A stretch of 64,000 nt of DNA, taken from an uncultured Bacilli bacterium. GTDB lineage: Bacteria > Bacillota_I > Bacilli_A > RF39 > UBA660. How positions within the stretch are numbered: position 1 is the stretch's first letter; the number at the start of each line of letters is the position of its first letter. This document shows, piece after piece, positions 51,966 through 59,616 of the stretch. The notes under the pieces are model-generated. The model saw nothing but the letters and a program-made list of their open reading frames with translations, was not told where the DNA came from and searched no databases. Position numbers and translations under genes: made by a program. The stretch is from contig CAKPCB010000007.1 of assembly GCA_934141245.1 (NCBI GenBank), positions 1-64,000 on the forward strand, given 5' to 3'.

Positions 51966-53262
51966 TTTGGAAGAAAAAGAATTTGATAAATTTGCATCAA
52001 AACATCCATATACAAGTTTCTATCAGACATCATCATGGGGTCACTTAAAAGAATCAAATGGATGGAATATGCATTTATTAGGAGTTAAAGACAATAATAA
52101 GGTAATTGCAGCAACATTATTACTTAGTAAAAAGACACCTATTGGATATTATATGTTTTATGCTCCACGTGGATTTTTAATTGATTATAACAATTTTGAA
52201 ATTCTTGATTTTTTCACTAAGAACATTAAAAAATATACAAAAGAAAGAAAAGGTATTTTTATAAAAATAGATCCTTATATATCATATCAAGAAAGAGACA
52301 TTAATGGAAACATTGTTGAAGGTGGAAAGAATAATAAAACTGCATTCGAAAACTTAGTTAAACTTGGATATAAACACTTTGGATTTAATATTATGCAAGA
52401 CACACTACAACCCAGATGGATGTTTGTAACTGATACAAAAAATGAGACAACTGAATCTATAATGAAAAAAATGGATCCAAAGACTAGACAGATATTACAT
52501 AAATGTGAGAGACTTGGTATTTATACAAGAGAGATTGACTATGAAGAATTACCAAAATTTAAAGATATTATGGAAAAAACTGGAGAAAGAAGAGAATTTA
52601 TAGATAGACCACTTGCCTATTATCAAGAAATGTATAAGCATCTTCATAATAAAGGTATACTTAAAATTTTAGTAGCTGAAATCAATATGAAAGATCTTGT
52701 AAGAACAACTAATAATGATATCACAAGATTAAAAAATGAAATCGAAGAGAGAACTTATAAACACGATAATAATATAATTAAAATGAATGAGTCAAAATAT
52801 GTATCTAAACAAAAAGAAGCACAAAAAGAACTTGAAAGACTTAATAATAATTTAACAAAATATAAATCTTTATTAGAAACCGCTGGTGAAATAATTACTT
52901 TAGGTGGAATTTTATTTCTTATAAATGATAATGAAGTATTATCACTAGTTGGTGGCTCATACGAAAAATATATGGATTTTCAATCTGCATATGCTGTTCA
53001 CTTTGCTGGAATGCAATATGCCATAGAAAATGGATATGATAGATATAACTTTTATGGTATTGTTGGTGACTTTAATGAAAAAAATGAACTTGGGGGACTA
53101 TACACATTTAAAAAAGGCTTTAGTGGATATGTTGTTGAACTAATTGGAGAATTTGATTTAATAATAAGTAAACCTCTTTACTATTTGTATAATATTTCAT
53201 TTAAAGTATATCATTTCATTAAAAATGTAAAAGCAAAAATATGTAAAAAAAATGAGAAATAA
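51952..53262 (+). CDS. FemABX-family peptidoglycan bridge aminoacyltransferase 2
   Basis: 436 residues. It has TSFYQTSSWGHLKESNGWNM, YYMFYAPRGFLIDYNN, the helical arm (about 240-300, ITRLKNEIEERTYKHDN) and YNFYGIVGDFNEKNELGG, then FKKGFSGYVVELIGEFDLII. It is a diverged paralogue of the preceding gene and translationally coupled to it. It probably adds a later residue of the peptide bridge. Which amino acid cannot be read from sequence. Confidence 0.92.
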   Translation: MKFVNLEEKEFDKFASKHPYTSFYQTSSWGHLKESNGWNMHLLGVKDNNKVIAATLLLSKKTPIGYYMFYAPRGFLIDYNNFEILDFFTKNIKKYTKERKGIFIKIDPYISYQERDINGNIVEGGKNNKTAFENLVKLGYKHFGFNIMQDTLQPRWMFVTDTKNETTESIMKKMDPKTRQILHKCERLGIYTREIDYEELPKFKDIMEKTGERREFIDRPLAYYQEMYKHLHNKGILKILVAEINMKDLVRTTNNDITRLKNEIEERTYKHDNNIIKMNESKYVSKQKEAQKELERLNNNLTKYKSLLETAGEIITLGGILFLINDNEVLSLVGGSYEKYMDFQSAYAVHFAGMQYAIENGYDRYNFYGIVGDFNEKNELGGLYTFKKGFSGYVVELIGEFDLIISKPLYYLYNISFKVYHFIKNVKAKICKKNEK

Positions 53263-53277
53263 TTTGAATCTCATTTT
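53250..53277. terminator. bidirectional terminator between convergent fem genes
   Basis: AAATGAGA (53250-53257) pairs with TCTCATTT (53269-53276), with T on both sides. Confidence 0.75.
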
Positions 53278-54539
53278 TATTTTTTCTTAATTAACCTTTT
53301 AATTGCTCTTAAAATATTATAAAATTTATCAAATAAAGTTATTGGGAGAGTAAATTCTCCAATATATTCTATTACATTACCACCAAATCCTCGTTTAAAC
53401 TCGTAAACTCCATAAAGAGGGTTATTCTCTTTTTTAAAATTACCTGAAATTCCGTAAAAGTTGCATGCTTTATACCCATTTTTATATGCATCTTTTATAT
53501 GTGCATCATACATAGCATACTTTGGTGTAAATTTTCTATATTTTTCTAAACTTCCAGAAGTTAAGGTTAAAAATTCATCACCATTCCACATCGATAACAA
53601 ACATGCTACGTCCTTACCTTGTGGATATTTTTTACCAAATTCCTCTGCCTCTTCTACTTCTTTCTGTAATTTAATTAAACGTTGATCACTAGATTCCTTT
53701 TGACTTTTTAATTTTGCACCAACCATATCTTTTTGCATTTTATCTAGTATCTCTTTATTTTTAACTTTTTCTTCATTCAAATTTGCTTTAGCACATTCTA
53801 AATATTTCTTAGGATCCAAGTACGCAAAATATATTGTCATAAGATTCTTCATATATTTATACATTTCTTTATAGTAATCTAATTTTCTATAAAAGAAATC
53901 TTTTCTAGTGGCAGTATCCTTAAATAAATCTTCCATAATAGAAAGATCGGCTTCTCCACCCTTTCTGACTAACAATCCATTTTTATAAGTTAATTCCAAA
54001 TTCTTTCTAGTACTTTTTGAAAAATTTTGCTTTTTTATCTCATATGGTTCATCTAGCAGCATTCGATAAGCAAATCTAACTTGCCTTGCTTCTAGATATA
54101 GATTAAATCCAAAATGTTTGAAACCTAACTCACATAAATTATTAAATGATTCATCATCTTTGTTTTCATCATCAATTATACTTCCATCTGAATTTCTTAT
54201 TTGATAAATTAGATTTGGATCGATTGTAAGTTTAAATCCATTTCTTTCTTTTATGTATTTTTTTAAACTTTCAACAAAGAATTTTAAAAGCTTTTTATCA
54301 TGATAATCAATTAAAAAACCACGTGGAGCATAAAATATCTTTTTGCCAAATATTGACGGTTCTTCTTCTAAAAGTGTTGCACCTAATAACTCATTATTCT
54401 TTTTTACTCCGACATAATAAACTTTAATTCCATTATTTAATCTTAAATCACCTAAATCAGTTGTCTGCATAAAATTAGCCATTGGATGATTCATAGAAAA
54501 ACTACGAAATTCTTCTTTAGTTAGTGTAACAAACTTCAC
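53277..54539 (-). CDS. FemABX-family peptidoglycan bridge aminoacyltransferase 3
   Basis: 420 residues from a GTG at 54539, after GAGGTTGAG. It has ANFMQTTDLGDLRLNNGIKV, KIFYAPRGFLIDYHD, a helical arm (about 240-300) and CNFYGISGNFKKENNPLYGV, then FKRGFGGNVIEYIGEFTLPI. It is convergent with the other two paralogues and lies 5 bases after the flippase gene. It therefore probably works with that lipid II exporter. Confidence 0.92.
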   Translation of the reverse strand: MKFVTLTKEEFRSFSMNHPMANFMQTTDLGDLRLNNGIKVYYVGVKKNNELLGATLLEEEPSIFGKKIFYAPRGFLIDYHDKKLLKFFVESLKKYIKERNGFKLTIDPNLIYQIRNSDGSIIDDENKDDESFNNLCELGFKHFGFNLYLEARQVRFAYRMLLDEPYEIKKQNFSKSTRKNLELTYKNGLLVRKGGEADLSIMEDLFKDTATRKDFFYRKLDYYKEMYKYMKNLMTIYFAYLDPKKYLECAKANLNEEKVKNKEILDKMQKDMVGAKLKSQKESSDQRLIKLQKEVEEAEEFGKKYPQGKDVACLLSMWNGDEFLTLTSGSLEKYRKFTPKYAMYDAHIKDAYKNGYKACNFYGISGNFKKENNPLYGVYEFKRGFGGNVIEYIGEFTLPITLFDKFYNILRAIKRLIKKK

Positions 54540-54544
54540 TTAAC

Positions 54545-56224
54545 TCAACCTCTTTTCTTTGTATCTTTTTTCTTAGTAATATTTTTGTGTTTGTTTTTTT
54601 TATTTAGTAGTGATTTAACTTTTTCTTCTCCAAATATATTATTTATACTTTTAGTTTTATATAGTACAAATAAATATACTATGGCACCTATAATACTATA
54701 AAGTAATACCACACCTATTGATATCATTCTAGATGTTGTAGATGTTGGAACAACAAATTTTAATCCAATTAAAACAAGTAACATTACAATTGTAGCTATT
54801 AATATATTTAATATTTCTTTTGCTGTATCTTCAAAATTAAACTTATATTTTTTCTTTAACACGATTATAGCTATTATACTAGATGTAAGAAATCCTAATA
54901 TAGTCGCTGTAATAGCTCCATAAAAAGCTGGAAGACCCATTTTATTAAAACTATGAATAAGTGGAACATTTAAAACAACTTTAACTATCATTCCTGATAT
55001 AAGACTAAAAAATACAGTTTTATATTCTTTTAATAATTGAACTATCATAACTGTTGAGGTAAATATTGCAGTTGCAAGTGCAACAAAAACTAAATATTGA
55101 TAAGTCAATGCACCATACTTACTTACACCATAAAATATCATCCAAACTGGCTTAGCAAGAAAACTTAATCCCACTGTCATTGGAACAGTAAAGAATAATA
55201 TTATTTGATATGTTTTATTTATTTTTTCCGATACGCCTTTCATATCGTTTTGAACAAAACTTGCTGTTAAATTTGGTATTAAACTTGTCATAATTCCTGA
55301 AACAATAGAGATTATTATCATATTTATTTTTAATCCCCAAGTAGAGATTACACTCATAACACTCTCTGCATCTTTTGCTGCATATCCAATATCATTTACT
55401 AGTGCTTTTACCAGTGTAAGAACATCAACTGAGTTGTATAATGATCTAAATAAATCAATCATTATAAATGGAATTGAATACATAATAATTTTTTTCATAA
55501 TTTCTTTATTTGTTATTTTAGGTTCTTTTAGTTTTTTATCATACTTTACAAATTCTTTTTTATTCTTTTTTTGTTTCCACAATAAATATCCATATGAAAC
55601 CATGCCACCAACAGTCGCTGCAAAAACCGCAACACCTACAGTTGCCTTCAACGACATATGAAGTACACGATACATTAAGAAACTACCTATAACAATTATT
55701 AAAACCCTAGTTAATTGTTCTAATATTTGACTAATTGATGTTGGTGTTATAAACCTATGTCCTTGAAAATATCCTCTTGTTACACTTAACGATGGAATTA
55801 TTAGTATTGCAGTTGAAATTACTCTTATGACAAATGCAATATCTCCTCTTGTATTACCTCCCTCTACATTTCCAATTATCATATGTCCTATTTGATCTGC
55901 AAATATAAATAAAATCAAGAAACACAAAAACCCAATTATAAATAAAAAAGTCTTACCAATCTTAAAGGCTCTTTCCTTAGCATTAAAATATCCCAAAGTA
56001 TAGTATTCACTTATTATTTTACTCATCGCAAGTGGAATGCCGGCTTGTGACACACTTAAAAATATAGAATAAATATTATATGCATATCCATATAATGCAC
56101 CACCTTGTTCTCCAATTACTGAATGAAATGGTATAACATACAAAATACCCATTATTTTACATAAAACTATTCCAAATGTTGCAATAAATGCGCCTTGCAT
56201 AAATGAATTTTTTTTCATTTTCAT
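54545..56224 (-). CDS. ytgP: MOP-superfamily flippase, YtgP/SpoVB type (probable lipid II flippase)
   Basis: 559 residues with about 14 membrane helices. The N-terminus (KKNSFMQGAFIATFGIVLCK) and IPLAMSKIISEYYTLG, then VTRGYFQGHRFITPTSISQ, are typical of the YtgP/SpoVB branch. B. subtilis YtgP acts as MurJ, the lipid II flippase; SpoVB is its sporulation paralogue. Position next to three bridge transferases supports a wall-precursor role. The basic C-terminal tail (NKKNKHKNITKKKDTKK) is unusual. YtgP versus SpoVB is not certain. Confidence 0.85.
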   Translation of the reverse strand: MKMKKNSFMQGAFIATFGIVLCKIMGILYVIPFHSVIGEQGGALYGYAYNIYSIFLSVSQAGIPLAMSKIISEYYTLGYFNAKERAFKIGKTFLFIIGFLCFLILFIFADQIGHMIIGNVEGGNTRGDIAFVIRVISTAILIIPSLSVTRGYFQGHRFITPTSISQILEQLTRVLIIVIGSFLMYRVLHMSLKATVGVAVFAATVGGMVSYGYLLWKQKKNKKEFVKYDKKLKEPKITNKEIMKKIIMYSIPFIMIDLFRSLYNSVDVLTLVKALVNDIGYAAKDAESVMSVISTWGLKINMIIISIVSGIMTSLIPNLTASFVQNDMKGVSEKINKTYQIILFFTVPMTVGLSFLAKPVWMIFYGVSKYGALTYQYLVFVALATAIFTSTVMIVQLLKEYKTVFFSLISGMIVKVVLNVPLIHSFNKMGLPAFYGAITATILGFLTSSIIAIIVLKKKYKFNFEDTAKEILNILIATIVMLLVLIGLKFVVPTSTTSRMISIGVVLLYSIIGAIVYLFVLYKTKSINNIFGEEKVKSLLNKKNKHKNITKKKDTKKRG

Positions 56225-56283
56225 ATAATCACATCTTTCTATAGATAATTATATCATAATTTTATAGTATTTGCTTTTTATTT

Positions 56284-56463
56284 TTATTCTGCATTATAAA
56301 TAATCATTGCTGAAAAACAATAAATCTGTTCATCCCCAAACATCGAAATAGAGACTTGATACTTTATGTCAACTATATCCTCGTAATCTAATTCATCTAA
56401 AAAATCGTTTACACTTTTTTCTAAGTCCTTTTCATGCATTTCATCAAAAACTTTTACCTTCAT
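56284..56463 (-). CDS. Cse60-family sporulation protein (59 aa)
   Basis: 59 residues: MKVKVFDEMHEKDLEKSVND, then FLDELDYEDIVDIKYQVSIS and FSAMIIYNAE. This matches the pattern I know for Cse60, a small sigma-E-dependent sporulation protein. AGGTGAT precedes the ATG. It lies between the leuS terminator and the flippase gene on the same strand. No clear sporulation promoter is visible upstream. Its role is unknown. Confidence 0.78.
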   Translation of the reverse strand: MKVKVFDEMHEKDLEKSVNDFLDELDYEDIVDIKYQVSISMFGDEQIYCFSAMIIYNAE

Positions 56464-56492
56464 TTATATCACCTAATCAATTGTCACATATA

Positions 56493-56526
56493 TAAAAAAA
56501 AGAAAATGTCGAATTTAACATTTTCT
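56493..56526 (-). terminator. terminator of leuS
   Basis: On the reverse strand AGAAAATGT, eight-base loop, ACATTTTCT, then seven or more T. Confidence 0.9.
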
Positions 56527-56559
56527 AAACTACATTATCTAATTTAATTACAAAAAGTG

Positions 56560-58974
56560 TTATTTGACTACTATATTTACAATTTTACCCTTAATTATAA
56601 TTAACTTTACAATTTCTTTACCGTCAATATGTCTCTTAACATTTTCTTCTTTTAATGCTTTTTCTTTTATTACTGATTCATCATCATTAACAGAAATACT
56701 TATAGTAGCACGAACTTTGCCATTTACTTGTACAGCAATCTCTATCAAATCTTCTACAAGCATAGACTCATCGTATGTTGGCCAACTTTCAAAACTAATT
56801 GTATTATTATGTCCCAACTTCATCCACATTTCTTCTCCAACATGAGGTGTTATAGGATAAATTAACTTTACAAATCCTTCCGCATATTTTTTAGGTATAA
56901 TATCATTTTTATAGCATTCATTTATAAAAATCATAAGTTGACTAATTGCAGTATTGAATCCCAATGATTCAAAGTCAGTTGTAACTTTTTTTACCGTTTG
57001 ATTATATATCTTATCTAAATTTGAATTTTCTAAATCTTTAACTTTACCTGATTCAACAATTAATCTATAAACACGATCAATGAATTTTTGAGCACCTTCA
57101 ACTCCTTGTTGACTCCAAGGCTTAGAAGCTTCAAGCGGCCCCATAAACATTTCATATAATCTTAAAGTATCAGCACCATATTCGTTAACAATCTTACTTG
57201 GATCAACAACGTATTCTGGAAATCTTTTACCCATTTTTATTCCGTTAGAACCAAGAATCATTCCTTGATGAACTAGCTTTTTAAATGGTTCTTTTACTGG
57301 TGACAAGCCCTTTTCATATAAATAATTATTCCAAATTCTTGAATATATTAAATGACCCACAGCATGCTCTGGACCTCCAACATATAAATCAACTGGCATC
57401 CAATGTTTTAATAACTCATAATTTGCAAATTCTTCATCATTATTAGGATCAATATATCTTAAATAATACCAAGAGCTTCCAGCACTACCAGGCATAGTAC
57501 TTGTTTCTCTTTCTCCAACTATTCCGTTCTTATCATATTTTTTCCATGCTATTGCATTCTCAAGTGGTGCCTTTCCATTATGTCCTTGGTAATCATCTAA
57601 TTCTGGTAATGTAAGTGGCAACTCGCTATCAGGTAAAGCATATTCTCCACCATCGTTTAAATGCACTATTGGTACTGGCTCTCCCCAATATCTTTGACGT
57701 GCAAAAATCCACTCACGTATCTTATAGTTTACCTTTTCTCTTGCAACACCCATATCTATCAATTTTTTAGTAATAGCTATTTTTGCTTCTTCTACAGTTA
57801 GTCCATTAAATTCGTCTGAATTAATAAGCTTGCAACCTTTTCCAAGATAATCATATTTTTCAAATGCCTTATCAGTTACATCTGCGCCATCTATTACTTG
57901 TATCATATCTAAGCCATGTACTTGAGCATATTCAAAATCACGTTGATCATGAGTAGGAACAGCCATAACAGCACCAGTTCCATAACTAGCAAGTACGAAG
58001 TCTCCGATGAACACAGGTACTTCTCTACCATTAACAGGATTAATAGCGTATATTCCTTCCAACCTACATCCAGTTTTGCCTTTATTTAGTTCTGTTCTAT
58101 CTAATTCTGATTTTTTAGTTGTTTCAGCTATGTAAGCTTCAACTTCTTCTCTGTTTTTTACTCTTCCAAGTAAAGTTTTTACTAAATCACCATCTGGTGC
58201 TATAACCATAAAAGTTATTCCATATATAGTTTCAATACAAGTTGTATAAATTGAGAATTCTCCACCACCAACTAATTTAAAATCGACTTCTACACCTGTA
58301 GATTTACCAATCCAGTTTCTTTGAATTTCTTTAGTAGACTCGGGCCAATCTATATCGTTTAGTCCATTAAGTAGACGTTCCGCAAATGCCGGCTGATCTA
58401 TTACCCATTGTTTCATATTCTTTCGAATTACTGGATATCCTCCTCTTTCACTACGACCATCAATTACTTCATCATTTGATAAAACAGTTCCTAATTCCTC
58501 GCACCAATTAACTGGCATATCAATATATTTTGCATATCCATCCTCATATAGCTTTTTAAATATCCATTGTGTCCATTTATAAAATTTTGGATCACTGGTT
58601 GAAACCTCTTTTGACCAATCATAATCAAATCCAAGCTCTTTTAACTGTTTAGTAAAATACTCAATATTTTTTTGTGTAAAACCATTAGGGTGCTTTCCGG
58701 TTTGAACTGCATATTGTTCAGCAGGAAGTCCAAAGGAATCAAATCCCATGGGATGAAGCACATTATATCCTTGCATCCTTTTCATTCTTGAAACAATATC
58801 TGTTGCAGTATACCCTTCCGGATGACCAGCATGTAATCCTACACCAGATGGATATGGAAACATATCAAGTACATAATACTTTGGTTTCGAAAAATCCCAT
58901 ACATCTGTTTTAAATGTTTCATGCTCGTCCCAATACTTTTGCCACTTTTTTTCTATTTCTTTAAAATTATACAT
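56560..58974 (-). CDS. leuS: leucyl-tRNA synthetase
   Basis: 804 residues, the normal length. The HIGH-like motif is GVGLHAGHPEGYTATD (about 43-58). The editing domain spans about 220-410, with TTCIETIYGITFMVIAPD and YGTGAVMAVPTHDQRDFEYA. WIFARQRYWGEPVPIVH follows. The KMSKS position reads NGIKMGKRFPEYVVDPSKIV, so KMGKR replaces KMSKS. The C-terminal anticodon-binding and tail domains are complete. It overlaps the upstream membrane gene by 8 bases, and both lie behind a leucine T-box. Confidence 0.97.
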   Translation of the reverse strand: MYNFKEIEKKWQKYWDEHETFKTDVWDFSKPKYYVLDMFPYPSGVGLHAGHPEGYTATDIVSRMKRMQGYNVLHPMGFDSFGLPAEQYAVQTGKHPNGFTQKNIEYFTKQLKELGFDYDWSKEVSTSDPKFYKWTQWIFKKLYEDGYAKYIDMPVNWCEELGTVLSNDEVIDGRSERGGYPVIRKNMKQWVIDQPAFAERLLNGLNDIDWPESTKEIQRNWIGKSTGVEVDFKLVGGGEFSIYTTCIETIYGITFMVIAPDGDLVKTLLGRVKNREEVEAYIAETTKKSELDRTELNKGKTGCRLEGIYAINPVNGREVPVFIGDFVLASYGTGAVMAVPTHDQRDFEYAQVHGLDMIQVIDGADVTDKAFEKYDYLGKGCKLINSDEFNGLTVEEAKIAITKKLIDMGVAREKVNYKIREWIFARQRYWGEPVPIVHLNDGGEYALPDSELPLTLPELDDYQGHNGKAPLENAIAWKKYDKNGIVGERETSTMPGSAGSSWYYLRYIDPNNDEEFANYELLKHWMPVDLYVGGPEHAVGHLIYSRIWNNYLYEKGLSPVKEPFKKLVHQGMILGSNGIKMGKRFPEYVVDPSKIVNEYGADTLRLYEMFMGPLEASKPWSQQGVEGAQKFIDRVYRLIVESGKVKDLENSNLDKIYNQTVKKVTTDFESLGFNTAISQLMIFINECYKNDIIPKKYAEGFVKLIYPITPHVGEEMWMKLGHNNTISFESWPTYDESMLVEDLIEIAVQVNGKVRATISISVNDDESVIKEKALKEENVKRHIDGKEIVKLIIIKGKIVNIVVK

Positions 58975-59353
58975 TTTTTATCAATCCTTTCTTTCTAAAA
59001 AATTTTGCTAATATTTTAAAACTAATTAAAACAACAATAATAATTAATACAAATCCGAGCAATAATTGCAACCAAAATTCTTTAAATCCCAAAACAATTG
59101 CAACAACTATTCCAATATCAACAGCAATTACAAGTCCCATAAGCTGTAGAAAGTACCTATAATTCACTTTAGTTAAATCTATATTATATTTTGCCACAAA
59201 GTATTCAACTTCAGATGGCATCTTTTTTTTAGGCTCTTTACCCTTTTTATTTTTACCATGTACTTTTATTTCTCCCTTTTTATCAAAATTAAATGAAATC
59301 CAGAAAAAATACATTAAATAAATGAATAGTATAATTAATATCATTTCTATCAA
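58967..59353 (-). CDS. small three-helix membrane protein of unknown function
   Basis: 128 residues from a TTG at 59353, six bases after GGAGGTG; an ATG at 59344 is the alternative. One N-terminal helix (about 3-23), a basic loop KVHGKNKKGKEPKKKMPSEV, a short soluble part DLTKVNYRYFLQLMG, then two helices (about 75-95 and 100-120). It lies between the leucine T-box and leuS and overlaps leuS, so it is made in step with the synthetase. I do not recognise the family. Confidence 0.78.
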   Translation of the reverse strand: MIEMILIILFIYLMYFFWISFNFDKKGEIKVHGKNKKGKEPKKKMPSEVEYFVAKYNIDLTKVNYRYFLQLMGLVIAVDIGIVVAIVLGFKEFWLQLLLGFVLIIIVVLISFKILAKFFRKKGLIKNV

Positions 59354-59372
59354 AATAAACACCTCCAATATA

Positions 59373-59581
59373 AAAAACACGGAAAGTCACCCATAAGGAC
59401 GCATTACCGTGTTACCACCTTAATTCATAGAATAAACCATGCACTCTTTTCTCTTAACGTGAGATATCCGTTTTATCATAAAAAGGACAAGTTCATAATC
59501 ATATATTAATCATTTTCACCAACCATGATTTCTCTAAAAATATATAAATTAATACTACTTCCTAAAATAAATCAGCAACTT
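59373..59581 (-). promoter_or_regulatory. T-box leader (leucine) of the membrane gene-leuS operon
   Basis: The reverse strand has the T-box core AAGGTGGTAACACG (59421-59408), followed by a terminator ACACGG...CCGTGT plus TTTTTT (to 59373). The specifier region reads GAACTTGTCC: CTT (59491-59489) or, in the register used by the tyrosine T-box here, TTG (59490-59488). Both are leucine codons. It agrees with leuS downstream. Confidence 0.9.
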
Positions 59582-59587
59582 GTATAT

Positions 59588-59616
59588 AGTATATTAAATT
59601 TGTTCAATATATTCAA
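59588..59616 (-). promoter_or_regulatory. promoter of the leuS T-box transcript
   Basis: On the reverse strand TTGAAT (59616-59611), 17 bases, TATACT (59593-59588). It lies within the last codons of the glycosidase gene. Confidence 0.55.
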
